Shown here piece by piece: positions 37,575 through 44,707 of a stretch of DNA of 64,000 nt. A program made the position numbers and the translations under genes. Position 1 is the stretch's first letter. Each line of letters opens with the position of its first letter. The stretch comes from Dechloromonas agitata is5 (GTDB taxonomy: Bacteria; Pseudomonadota; Gammaproteobacteria; Burkholderiales; Rhodocyclaceae). The notes beneath the pieces were generated by a model. The model searched no databases. It was not told the origin of the DNA and saw nothing but the letters and a program-made list of their open reading frames with translations. The DNA lies in the NCBI RefSeq assembly GCF_000519045.1, contig NZ_KI912532.1, positions 682,001-746,000 on the forward strand, given 5' to 3'.

Positions 37575-37868
37575 TCAGCGGGCTCCCGCCAACCGGTTCC
37601 TGACAGCCTGCCAACCCCGCCAGACGAAGAAGCCCCGCCGAGCCCAGCGCCATGCCCGCTTCGGACGAGCGACAGCCACCGCCGCAACAGCGACGCCAAC
37701 AGCAACCGGGTGATGCTTCAACCAGTCGACACCATCGAGTACGGCATCGCCCTTGGCCAACGCCGACTCGAGAGGGCCGGCGTGACGCGCCAGTTCGCGT
37801 CGCTGCTCGGCGATGCGGGCCTGTAATCGGCCGTGGCGCGTGGCGAGTTCGAGCAGCTTGGGGTTCAT
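37575..37868 (-). CDS. YqjK-like small membrane-associated protein
   Basis: 97 residues. An N-terminal helical region rich in Arg and Glu (LQARIAEQRRELARHAGPLE) precedes a short hydrophobic segment (PVAVGVAVAAVAVA) and a basic tail with tryptophans. The position after yqjD- and yqjE-like genes and the layout match the YqjK family. The ATG at 37868 overlaps the preceding stop (ATGA). Function unknown; likely an inner-membrane stress or ribosome-anchoring unit, as for its neighbours. Confidence 0.65.
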   Translation of the reverse strand: MNPKLLELATRHGRLQARIAEQRRELARHAGPLESALAKGDAVLDGVDWLKHHPVAVGVAVAAVAVARPKRAWRWARRGFFVWRGWQAVRNRLAGAR

Positions 37869-38272
37869 TCCGGCGGCTTGCGATGACGACGTAACTGGGC
37901 CATGTCGGCCTCCAGCTCCGCCAGACTGGCCTTGAACATCTTGCTCGGCTGGCTCGCCTGGCGCTTCAGGGAGGCGACCAGGAAAAAGCCGCCACTGCCA
38001 AACAAGACAGCGAAAATGCCGAAAACGACAACCCGCTGTTCCCAGAAGGCGAGCGCGACGCAGCAAACCAGCATGACGACGCCCAAGGCGAGCAGGAAGG
38101 CCGCGCCGATTGCCTTGGCCCACAGCGACATGAGGCGGAATTTCTCCTCCTCCAGCTCGGTGACCAGAAGTTCGGCACGCGTCTTGCCGATCGCGATGAG
38201 CGTCGCGACCAGGTTTTTCAGGGCGGCGAAGAGGCCTTCGCGACCTTCTTCATCGCCTCCGGCTTGCGACAT
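37865..38272 (-). CDS. YqjE/phage holin-family membrane protein
   Basis: 135 residues with two adjacent transmembrane helices (about 50-75 and 80-100), a cytoplasmic N-terminus and a helical C-terminus. This is the pattern of the YqjE (Phage_holin_3_6) family. It lies 4 bases after the yqjD-like gene. In enterobacteria these genes form a conserved operon of unknown role in the envelope; there is no sign here of a lysis function. Confidence 0.8.
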   Translation of the reverse strand: MSQAGGDEEGREGLFAALKNLVATLIAIGKTRAELLVTELEEEKFRLMSLWAKAIGAAFLLALGVVMLVCCVALAFWEQRVVVFGIFAVLFGSGGFFLVASLKRQASQPSKMFKASLAELEADMAQLRRHRKPPE

Positions 38273-38276
38273 GCGC

Positions 38277-38591
38277 TTAGCGACGGCCGATCAGGACGCC
38301 CAGCGCCAGGCCCAATGCGGCGGCGACGCCAACGGCCTTCCACGGCTGCTCATGCACGAAATCGTCAGTCGCCCGGGCAGCCGCCTTGGTCTTGTCGACA
38401 ACAGCCGCTTCCAGATCGAGCACGCGCTCCTTGGCATCGCGCAGACGAACGCCGAGACGCTCGCGCAGTTCGCCCACCTTCTCGCCGGCCGCTCCCGCCG
38501 TAGCACGCAGCAATTCTTCCGTATCGGAAATGACGACCTTCAGATCGGACACCAGTTTTTCCTTGTTGGCAGCAGTCATTTGTTCAGACAT
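38277..38591 (-). CDS. DUF883/YqjD-ElaB family protein
   Basis: 104 residues. A long amphipathic helical region (ATAGAAGEKVGELRERLG) is followed by HEQPWKAVGVAAALGLALG, the family's signature C-terminal transmembrane segment ending in IGRR. Such proteins sit in the inner membrane and bind stationary-phase ribosomes in E. coli. The start at 38591 has GAGG upstream. First gene of the yqjD/yqjE/yqjK-like operon. Confidence 0.88.
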   Translation of the reverse strand: MSEQMTAANKEKLVSDLKVVISDTEELLRATAGAAGEKVGELRERLGVRLRDAKERVLDLEAAVVDKTKAAARATDDFVHEQPWKAVGVAAALGLALGVLIGRR

Positions 38592-38673
38592 TTTGAACCT
38601 CGTCATGAGTCGGTTAATCGGGACAGTTCAAGGTTATCCCTTGCTCGCACCGAATGCAATTCACCCCGGCTAC

Positions 38674-38791
38674 TTATTTGTACTCGTAATCGATGATCAA
38701 CGGCGCATGGTCGGAGAAGCGCTCGGCCTTGTAGATGCTGGCCTCGACAGCGCTCGCCGCGATCCCCGGCGTGGCGATCTGGTAGTCAATC
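38674..38791 (-). pseudogene. xth: 3' remnant of host exonuclease III gene
   Basis: The last ~39 codons of an exonuclease III read through a TAA: IDYQIATPGIAASAV, YKAERFSDHAPL and IIDYEYK. The catalytic Asp-His pair (SDHAPL) is present but everything upstream is gone. The GC-rich codons match the host, whereas the adjoining complete xth does not. The break is at the codons for (R)ID, a few bases from the stop of the complete gene. This marks the left end of a foreign segment inserted in, or recombined with, the host gene. Confidence 0.85.
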
Positions 38792-39575
38792 AATCAAAAA
38801 ACCGACATTCGTAGTCCACAGTAAGCGGAGCGTGATCGGAGAATTTCTGCTCCTTGTAAATTTGCGATTTCTTTGCGGCACAAGCAATCCCTGCAGTCGC
38901 AACATGGAGATCAATCCTCCATCCCACATTTTTGGCGTACGCGGCTCCGCGATTACTCCACCACGTATACCCCTCGTCACCCGCCTCGGGGTAGAGGCTA
39001 CGGTAGACATCCGTCCAGCCGCTTGCATAGATTTTGTCCAGCCATGCACGCTCTTCGGGTAGAAAACCGCTATTTTTTAAATTTCCCTTCCAATTTTTCA
39101 AATCGATGGGACAGTGGGCAATATTCCAGTCCCCGCAGACGATGAATTCACGTCCTTCACAGAGGAGTGAGTCGAGGACGGGCAAAAATTCTGCCAAGAA
39201 CTCAAATTTTGCCCGCTGTCGCTCCGGAGATGACGATCCAGATGGAACATATACTGATACAACAGACAGGTCACCAAAATCGGCTCTTATAAAACGCCCT
39301 TCGGCATCGAATCCAGCATGCCCAATTCCTTCAATGACCCTGTCTGGCTCGCGACGGCAATAGATGCCAACGCCTGAATATCCTTTCTTCTCTGCGCAAT
39401 GGAAGAAACCGCGATATCCACTAGGACTCCTCATCTCATCTGTGAGGTCTGCAGCTTGGGCTTTTAATTCTTGAACACAGACCACATCGGCATTCGAAGT
39501 TTTCATCCATTCAAAAAAGCCCTTATTTGAGGCTGATCGGATTCCGTTTAGGTTTGCTGAAATTATTCGGAGCAT
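38790..39575 (-). CDS. xth: Exodeoxyribonuclease III, acquired copy
   Basis: 261 residues, full length. The start at 39575 gives MLRIISANLNGIRSA, the normal family start. Metal and catalytic residues are visible: QELKAQ (Glu), SVYVPSGSS, CGDWNIAH (Asp/Asn), and SDHAPL near the end (Asp-His). It is an AP endonuclease/3' exonuclease for base-excision repair. Its base composition is well below that of its neighbours on the left. It lies directly beside the 39-codon remnant of the host gene, so the incoming DNA probably replaced host function. Confidence 0.92.
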   Translation of the reverse strand: MLRIISANLNGIRSASNKGFFEWMKTSNADVVCVQELKAQAADLTDEMRSPSGYRGFFHCAEKKGYSGVGIYCRREPDRVIEGIGHAGFDAEGRFIRADFGDLSVVSVYVPSGSSSPERQRAKFEFLAEFLPVLDSLLCEGREFIVCGDWNIAHCPIDLKNWKGNLKNSGFLPEERAWLDKIYASGWTDVYRSLYPEAGDEGYTWWSNRGAAYAKNVGWRIDLHVATAGIACAAKKSQIYKEQKFSDHAPLTVDYECRFFD

Positions 39576-39652
39576 GTTGAGAGGCAAATTAATATTTGAT
39601 GGATTCAAAAATCTTGCATTTGCAGCAATGGCGGCAACAAGTCACCGGGAGA

Positions 39653-40084
39653 TTACTGCAATTCGTCCCATCTCATAGCAAGCTTCGCCTCCGAAATAGG
39701 AACGCCCGTTACCAGCATCCCGTCGGACTCGTGCAAGCTGGAATCCTCAAGGATTTTGAACAGCAACTCGTTCTCCCGATCATTGAGCAGTATCGGGAAA
39801 CGACTCGCCATTCTGAGAAAACGGCCAGCCTCGGTGTTGGCCCACGTGATATCAGCGACCGCATCAAGTTTATCAACGGTATCGGAGGTCGCCGTAGCGG
39901 TACGAATCACCTTGGACTCCAAGTAATGACGGATGGCGAGCAAGACCGCATCGGTAGTGCTGACGCCATTGGCGCGGGCAATCACATCCAGTCCGTGGCG
40001 CAACTTGGCCGGCACCCTCACCGCCACAAGTTGGCTCTTCGTTTCATTTCCGGATTTCAGTTTTGGCATAGCATTTGTTGACAT
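39653..40084 (-). CDS. Ribbon-helix-helix-like regulator, hypothetical
   Basis: 143 residues. The N-terminal QLVAVRVPAKLRHGLDVIAR followed by GVSTTDAVLLAIRHYLES fits a beta-strand plus two helices, the ribbon-helix-helix DNA-binding fold. The C-terminal two-thirds are unrecognised. The start is uncertain (40084 or 40069). The gene begins inside a strong divergent promoter and an inverted repeat, consistent with it repressing the plus-strand gene and itself. The fold assignment is by eye. Confidence 0.65.
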   Translation of the reverse strand: MSTNAMPKLKSGNETKSQLVAVRVPAKLRHGLDVIARANGVSTTDAVLLAIRHYLESKVIRTATATSDTVDKLDAVADITWANTEAGRFLRMASRFPILLNDRENELLFKILEDSSLHESDGMLVTGVPISEAKLAMRWDELQ

Positions 40085-40107
40085 ATGTGCAACACCCATC
40101 ATACAAT
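40078..40107 (+). promoter_or_regulatory. Strong promoter and inverted-repeat operator for the 40220 gene
   Basis: TTGACA (40078-40083), an 18-base spacer and TACAAT (40102-40107) form a near-consensus sigma-70 promoter on the plus strand. An inverted repeat CAACAC (40090-40095) and GTGTTG (40112-40117) brackets the -10. It overlaps the start of the divergent RHH-like gene, so it is a likely autoregulatory operator. Confidence 0.7.
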
Positions 40108-40219
40108 ATAAGTGTTGTCAGTTGCTAATTCGCTTAGTTACTGACTACGCAATTCGTTTGATCGTGATCGTTCCGCACCCGCGTCGGGTACGGAGTTAAC
40201 CTCCTTTTAAGGAAAAATC

Positions 40220-40903
40220 ATGCGAACGAATTGCTCAAAAACCCCGTGGTCCGCGAAGCCGCTATCCACGGACAATAAGGCGCTGCTTCAGCTAGTCCAT
40301 AGCGAGGAGATTGCCAAACAGCCTTCGGCACTCGTCCTGCCCGAATGGACCGGCCTCTTTGGTGACCTGCCACAACTGCTGGAATGCTTCCCGAAGCCGA
40401 CTCGGACGCCCTTCATCCATATTTGCGCTTCCAACCAAATGCTTGAGGGAACGCTGCAACATGCGGAGAAACCCTTCTTGCGACGCAATTGCGTCACCCT
40501 CGGCCATTCAGTCGACACATTTTTTTACACAGTAGGAACCGGGGCGACAGGCTACATACTGGCCTTCGATGCCCAACTACCCGAGATTGCCCAAGCTTTC
40601 CAGATTTGGAACCGACAAGGGTTCATCCCTTGCTTGATGAATAGCCGCCCGGGAACGGTATTTATTGCCCTACCCCTGCTCAAGGAGCCGGGCTTCACCG
40701 ATTTTATGCGGGAAGCCCGCATGCACCCGGTCGAGATTTCTCCTCAGCGGCAACAGCTAATCGAATGTGCCGCTCATTCTCCTTACCTGCAAGACAACCT
40801 GCCCTTCGAGAATCCGGAGGTCATCGCTGTCTGGCCATCCTCTGCTTTGGTTGGCGGGTTTATCGAAGTCGCGGCTTCGGAAGACGATGACGATGGCCAT
40901 TAA
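40220..40903 (+). CDS. Hypothetical protein of the accessory segment
   Basis: 227 residues; no family recognised. The middle contains a glycine-rich stretch (TVGTGATGYILAFDAQ). The tail is strongly acidic (ASEDDDDGH). It has no signal peptide or transmembrane segment. An AAGGA Shine-Dalgarno precedes the ATG, with a CTCCTT complement just upstream that could mask it. It is driven by the strong promoter at 40078. GC is lower than in the flanking core genes. Confidence 0.72.
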   Translation: MRTNCSKTPWSAKPLSTDNKALLQLVHSEEIAKQPSALVLPEWTGLFGDLPQLLECFPKPTRTPFIHICASNQMLEGTLQHAEKPFLRRNCVTLGHSVDTFFYTVGTGATGYILAFDAQLPEIAQAFQIWNRQGFIPCLMNSRPGTVFIALPLLKEPGFTDFMREARMHPVEISPQRQQLIECAAHSPYLQDNLPFENPEVIAVWPSSALVGGFIEVAASEDDDDGH

Positions 40904-41095
40904 GACGGCCAGGTTGCCGGTAACTCGGATACCGGCCCGCTGACCTTTCCATCCCCACGATCCCGAGGGGATCTATCGCGCTTCCAGATATCTCCCGGTC
41001 TTTGGCCGGGATCACCTCGCGACCACCAGCAGGCCGGACTCCAGTGCTGCTGACCGAAATCATTAGGCTGCCAAGGCAGCCACGAAGGAGAAACC
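40904..41095 (+). other. Structured intergenic region with four hairpins
   Basis: No gene is seen. Successive inverted repeats are GCCGGTA/TACCGGC (40916-40936), GATCCC/GGGATC (about 40970), TCCCGG/CCGGGA (about 41001-41019) and GGCTGCC/GGCAGCC (41066-41081). The last ends 15 bases before the next ATG. They could be processing or regulatory hairpins, or part of a small RNA. Confidence 0.5.
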
Positions 41096-41473
41096 ATGAC
41101 GTTGGACGAACTTATTGCCCGCTATCAACCGATGCCTGAGATGCGCATCATTCGATTCATTGCCTCGACCGAGCTGGAAGCAGACGAGTTGTATTGCGAG
41201 GACCTCAGCGTTGCTGGGACTTATCTCATTGCCGTACCCAAACACCTGGACGACACCACAGCGGCAAGTTGTGCCATAGGGGCGTTTCATTCGAGGATTC
41301 CCATCAAATACCTTCATGCCTTTGAGTACGAAATGTTCGACGCCGAGAGCGACACGGAACTCTTCGATGACTGCGAGCTGGATTGCTATGAACTCGCCAA
41401 ACAGGCTGGTGCGGTCATTTGTTTAACAAGGTGTTTCGCCATCGAGGTGGAATCCGCCCTCGTTCCCAGTTAA
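41096..41473 (+). CDS. Hypothetical acidic protein
   Basis: 125 residues, acidic (many Asp/Glu), with five cysteines; no family recognised. A good Shine-Dalgarno (AAGGAG) precedes the ATG. It belongs to a run of short plus-strand genes with similar size, acidity and leader structure. No membrane segment or signal peptide is seen. Confidence 0.7.
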   Translation: MTLDELIARYQPMPEMRIIRFIASTELEADELYCEDLSVAGTYLIAVPKHLDDTTAASCAIGAFHSRIPIKYLHAFEYEMFDAESDTELFDDCELDCYELAKQAGAVICLTRCFAIEVESALVPS

Positions 41474-41525
41474 GCGGGTATTGCCGTAACTCTCAATACT
41501 CAGCATACCAATCAAGGAGAACACA

Positions 41526-41909
41526 ATGGATTCAAGCGACAATTTTGCAGGTCAGGTTATTTTTCAAAAATCACCCGTTACCAAATCCCAGACCCGCCTA
41601 GATGCCCTGATTCGGGGACAGGTTCACGAAGACACCGAGGGCGTCTTCGAGTTTTTCTGTGAGGCAACCTATGACACAGAAGAGCAAGCATCATCAGTAG
41701 TGGTCGAGGTGACGAACCCCGACTGGGGTTACAGCGATGATTCTGACGACGCCGATGAACTGGATTTTTTTGAAAATATGGAACGGGTTGAGATGCGGTT
41801 GCAATTGACCCTATCTTCCGAGTTTCGAAAATGGGCACGTGGTGAAGCGTCCATTCTTAATTCCGTACTTATTGAAGTTTCCAACGAAGAATTCAGAGAA
41901 ATCTTCTAA
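41526..41909 (+). CDS. Hypothetical acidic protein
   Basis: 127 residues, strongly acidic in the middle (SDDSDDADELDFFE) and at the end; no family recognised. The ATG follows AAGGAG. Acidic, soluble and small, it could be a DNA-mimic or an inhibitor-type protein, but this is speculation. A 10-base-pair hairpin follows the stop. Confidence 0.68.
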   Translation: MDSSDNFAGQVIFQKSPVTKSQTRLDALIRGQVHEDTEGVFEFFCEATYDTEEQASSVVVEVTNPDWGYSDDSDDADELDFFENMERVEMRLQLTLSSEFRKWARGEASILNSVLIEVSNEEFREIF

Positions 41910-41931
41910 TTTGGATTGACCCAATGCAAGC

Positions 41932-41955
41932 CCCGATCTACTGATCGGGGCTGAA
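41932..41955 (+). terminator. Strong hairpin after the 41526 gene
   Basis: AGCCCCGATC and GATCGGGGCT form a perfect 10-base stem with a TACT loop. No T-run follows, so it may stabilise the transcript end or pause RNA polymerase rather than act as a complete intrinsic terminator. Confidence 0.5.
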
Positions 41956-42019
41956 TGGTCATTTCCCATGGAGCGTCCATTGTTCGAACGAATCGAACCT
42001 AGATACGAGCATTATTTCC

Positions 42020-42250
42020 TTGGTCGCGGTCGGCGGATTCTGGGAAGATGAATCTTTGTATTTCGTGATGCAAGCGACCGAAATGGTGGCGGGAAGTCAT
42101 GTCCCCAGAATGGAATGTACGCCGGAGGCGCTGGCCATCGCGCAAAATGCCGATGACCCAACGCCTTGGCGACATCGGGTGTACACCATTGAAGACCTTG
42201 GGCAGGTCATCGAGCCATGGGCGTATGATTTCGCCAGCGTGGATTTCTAG
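42020..42250 (+). CDS. Small hypothetical gene, probably frameshifted at its 5' end
   Basis: 76 residues from a TTG with no Shine-Dalgarno, acidic and protein-like (YTIEDLGQVIEPWAYDF). Upstream, in another frame, an ATG at 41968 encodes MERPLFERIEPRYEHYF, after which the frame change at about 42018 would join smoothly to this reading. A one-base slip or loss may therefore have split a gene of about 94 codons. The antisense reading is less protein-like. Confidence 0.4.
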   Translation: MVAVGGFWEDESLYFVMQATEMVAGSHVPRMECTPEALAIAQNADDPTPWRHRVYTIEDLGQVIEPWAYDFASVDF

Positions 42251-42262
42251 GGTCATCACAAA

Positions 42263-42292
42263 GGAAAAGCACCTGTTGCGACGGTGCTTTCC
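42263..42292 (-). terminator. Hairpin GGAAAGCACC/GGTGCTTTTCC
   Basis: A stem of about 10 base pairs (42263-42273 with 42283-42292) lies between two small convergent genes. On the minus strand TTTGTG follows. It probably serves as a terminator for one or both. Confidence 0.5.
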
Positions 42293-42325
42293 CGGACCAG
42301 AGAGCGGCCAGAGGTTTGTGAAGCC

Positions 42326-42591
42326 TCAGGCCGCTGTCACTGCCTGGGTGCGAGATACGTTGATCTGTTCGTTCAGTCGCTGCAACCCGGCCTGTATCTG
42401 TGTCTGTAATTCGCGCAAATCAGGATCGCTGACCTCACCATTGGCCGCCCAAGGCAGAACGCGGCCATTTGCCTGACCCGAGCCTCTGATAGCTTGCCAT
42501 CGTGCAAACTAGCTTCAATGAGCGGAATCAGGGCAACCGCTGCACGTAGCAGGTTGCCTTCCGGGGTTGGGGATAAGGGCATCTTGGACAT
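42326..42591 (-). pseudogene. Small hypothetical gene with probable frameshift
   Basis: From an ATG at 42591 the first ~45 codons (for example LLRAAVALIPLIEASLHDGK) look like protein. The same frame then ends early at 42373. A neighbouring frame gives a convincing helical continuation, GEVSDPDLRELQTQIQAGL through INVSRTQAVTAA, to a stop at 42326. A frame change near 42470 would join them. It lacks a clear Shine-Dalgarno. Confidence 0.35.
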
Positions 42592-42842
42592 GACGTTATT
42601 TTAGCCAACTCCGAACGGATACCAGCGATATCAGTCCCGTTTCCCCATACAGCCCGAGAAGGATTTCTCAAACCTGAAGGTGCGGCCAATACGTTTCAAA
42701 TTCCTCCATCAGTAAATGACCCGGAGTTTAATTGGTCGGTCTGCTGACCAAGGTGTGACTTCCCGGTGGTAGTGCAATTTCTCCGGTGCAGCATAAGCGC
42801 ACCCAGATCCTGACGAGAGATAAACCGTCTTGCTAGACGTCT
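42592..42842. other. Intergenic region without recognised gene
   Basis: About 250 bases upstream of the leader of the 42914 gene. No convincing coding frame, promoter hexamer pair or RNA family was seen; short open frames here lack ribosome sites and protein-like composition. Confidence 0.4.
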
Positions 42843-42908
42843 CGCCACGTCATTCCACGTGGCGGCACGTTGCGACATTGGTGTCGCCGTGCTCCTTTTC
42901 CAAGGAGC
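42843..42908 (+). promoter_or_regulatory. Three-hairpin leader masking a Shine-Dalgarno
   Basis: CGCCACGT/ACGTGGCG (42843-42864), GCACG-GCGACA/TGTCGC-CGTGC (42865-42892) and GCTCCTT/AAGGAGC (42891-42908) lie in a row before the ATG at 42914. The last stem buries the AAGGAG ribosome site. It shares two bases with the second stem, so the two cannot both close fully: a possible RNA switch. Confidence 0.5.
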
Positions 42909-42913
42909 TGTTT

Positions 42914-43075
42914 ATGAGCAAGTTGCTCAACATCCACGGGCTTGCCGAATCTCTCGGCAGGCATTCCGAAACCAACCCGCTAAAGCGGGCATCTAATCCA
43001 GCAGTCCTTCCCTCACCTGCACACCTGTCGGGCCAGGCCAGGAAGGTCATGGATTCAAGGAGGACGCAAGCATGA
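42914..43075 (+). CDS. Short AlpA-like helix-turn-helix protein
   Basis: 53 residues. LLNIHGLAESLGRHSET fits the first two helices of an AlpA/excisionase-type helix-turn-helix, but the usual wing and C-terminus are missing, so it is short for the family. The ATG at 42914 follows AAGGAGC. Its stop overlaps the helicase start (ATGA), so the two are coupled. In satellite phages and islands such proteins regulate the replication or integrase gene behind them. Confidence 0.6.
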   Translation: MSKLLNIHGLAESLGRHSETNPLKRASNPAVLPSPAHLSGQARKVMDSRRTQA

Positions 43076-44403
43076 GTCGCTCCTTCCAACCGCACGAGTT
43101 CGCCAAGGCCATGGCGGCCGATGGCAACTACGCCTCCGACCGGAAGCTGATTTACCAATGGACCGACACCCATTGGTCGATGATGGATGAAGACGATTGC
43201 GAGGCGATGGCGTATCGCTGGATTGTCGCCGCCCAGGATGTCTTCGCCAGTGACAACAATGCCCGCCGGGCCTTCCGTTCCGCCGCCCTGTGGCTGCCGC
43301 CTTTGCCGGAGATGACGGGGGATATCGTGATTCCCTGCCAGAATGGCTATGTCCATGTCGCCGACGGCCTGCATCTGCAAGCGGCGAACCCTGACTTGGG
43401 GATTCGCCATGTCCTGGGCTGTGCCTACCAGCCGGAGGGTTCCCTCCCCCAGCGTTTCCTGGCCTTCCTTGGCCAGGTGCTGCCGGATGCCGAGGTTCGG
43501 GCGCGCGTCCAGGAGTATGTCGGCTATACCCTGATGTCGGATGCCCGTTATCAGAAAGCCCAGCTCTGGCTGGGTGCCGGGGCCAATGGCAAGGGGGTGC
43601 TGGCCAACATCATCCAGGCCCTGCATGGCAACGTCGCGGCCATCAGCCTGGATGCGATGGATGGCTTCAAGCTTTCTGTGCTGATTGGCGCGAGCCTGAT
43701 TTACGCCGATGAGGTGCCGCGGCAAGGCATCAACGAGCAGTTGTTGAAGTCGATGATTGCCGGGGAGCGCGTACAGGTCGACCGGAAGTACAGGGACCCG
43801 GTCAGCATTCATGTGCGCGGCAAGTGGCTGGTGCTGGGCAATCACCTGCCGGCGGTCACCGACCACTCGGCCGGTTTCTGGCGGCGTTGGGATATCGTGC
43901 CATTCGACGTGACGATTCCGGAAGGGGCGCGTGACCCATTATTAGCCGAGGCGATTATCCAGCATGAATTGCCTGGCGTGCTCAATTGGGCGTTGGAGGG
44001 CTTGCTCCGCCTGCAGCGTCGTGGCGCCTTTGACCCGGCGCTACCGGGGCCGATGCAGCGCTTGCTGCACGATGCCAAGGCCGAGACCAATTCGGTGCTG
44101 GCCTGGTTCGAGGATTGCGACATCGAAGCCCCCGCGTCGACGCTGACCACTAAGGACGAGGTCTTTGCCCACTACCAGGACTGGTGCAAGCGTAACGGCA
44201 TGTCGCCGATGGCGATGACCCGTTTCTGGGGGCGGATGAAGAGCATTGCGCCAATTGAGGAGTCCCGTCGTCGCGAGCAGGGACGCCAGGTTCGCTACTG
44301 TAACGTGGGGCTACCCGGTCTCTATGTCAACGATGAATCGCTCGCGGCCGATAGCCCTTCGCCGCGGGGTCACCTGGCCCTGAATGGTGTGCTTGGTTTG
44401 TGA
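43072..44403 (+). CDS. P4-family phage/plasmid replication helicase (SF3)
   Basis: 443 residues. The C-terminal superfamily 3 helicase core shows Walker A LGAGANGKGVL, Walker B-like SLIYADE and motif C WLVLGNHLP with the arginine finger region GFWRRWD. The N-terminal part (D5_N-like) lacks the zinc-binding primase domain of P4 alpha, so it is shorter than full P4 alpha (about 780 residues). It probably unwinds an element's origin. It is coupled to the HTH gene and followed by an intrinsic terminator and a repeat region. Confidence 0.88.
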   Translation: MSRSFQPHEFAKAMAADGNYASDRKLIYQWTDTHWSMMDEDDCEAMAYRWIVAAQDVFASDNNARRAFRSAALWLPPLPEMTGDIVIPCQNGYVHVADGLHLQAANPDLGIRHVLGCAYQPEGSLPQRFLAFLGQVLPDAEVRARVQEYVGYTLMSDARYQKAQLWLGAGANGKGVLANIIQALHGNVAAISLDAMDGFKLSVLIGASLIYADEVPRQGINEQLLKSMIAGERVQVDRKYRDPVSIHVRGKWLVLGNHLPAVTDHSAGFWRRWDIVPFDVTIPEGARDPLLAEAIIQHELPGVLNWALEGLLRLQRRGAFDPALPGPMQRLLHDAKAETNSVLAWFEDCDIEAPASTLTTKDEVFAHYQDWCKRNGMSPMAMTRFWGRMKSIAPIEESRRREQGRQVRYCNVGLPGLYVNDESLAADSPSPRGHLALNGVLGL

Positions 44404-44420
44404 CCGCCTAGCCGCCAACT

Positions 44421-44457
44421 GCCCGTCACGCGCCGATCACGCCGTGGCGGGCTTTTT
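44421..44457 (+). terminator. Intrinsic terminator after the SF3 helicase gene
   Basis: GCCCGTCACG pairs with CGTGGCGGGC (one G-U pair) and TTTTT follows, 20 bases after the helicase stop. Confidence 0.8.
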
Positions 44458-44459
44458 AC

Positions 44460-44648
44460 GGCACTGTGCCGGGTGTGCCGATCAATACTGCGAAACCTTT
44501 TATTATGAGGTTTGATATTCCAACCAATTTTCACAAAACGCCCCAGCACACTTGGCACAGTTCCTCCAAACCCTGATGGTGCCTGGGGTTGGCTGAGCCA
44601 GGCAGCCACGCTGCCCCCGGCACTGTGCCGGGCACAGCCGGCACAGCG
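44460..44648. repeat. GGCAC-type repeat region, possible origin
   Basis: No gene. GGCACTGTGCC occurs twice as a perfect palindrome (44460-44470 and 44619-44629), and the shorter forms GGTGTGCCG, TTGGCACAG, GGGCACAG and CGGCACAG lie between and after them. An AT-rich patch (about 44495-44535) is included. It lies directly behind the SF3 helicase gene, where iterons of an origin would be expected. The role is inferred. Confidence 0.5.
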
Positions 44649-44672
44649 AACAAACGCCAGGCCAAACTTGGC

Positions 44673-44696
44673 AAAAAAGCGGGCCAGGTGGCCCGC
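44673..44696 (-). terminator. Intrinsic terminator for the 44708-45271 gene
   Basis: On the minus strand GCGGGCC-ACCT-GGCCCGC is followed by TTTTTT, 11 bases after the stop of the minus-strand gene. A textbook terminator. Confidence 0.88.
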
Positions 44697-44707
44697 CGGA
44701 ATGGTGT

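Noticed and set aside
37573-37653. Lipoprotein-like N-terminus (LAGLAGC) for the LETM1-like protein
   Set aside because: It would overlap the preceding gene by 79 bases; the GTG just after that gene's stop is the simpler start.
41999-42259. Minus-strand 86-codon frame opposite the 42020 gene
   Set aside because: The plus-strand reading is more protein-like; no ribosome site is visible on the minus strand.
42696-42878. Minus-strand 60-codon frame in the gap before the HTH gene
   Set aside because: It overlaps the hairpin leader, has no Shine-Dalgarno and an arbitrary composition.
42850-43866. Minus-strand open frame of about 338 codons over the helicase
   Set aside because: It is antisense to the SF3 helicase gene, which has intact Walker motifs; the antisense frame is featureless.
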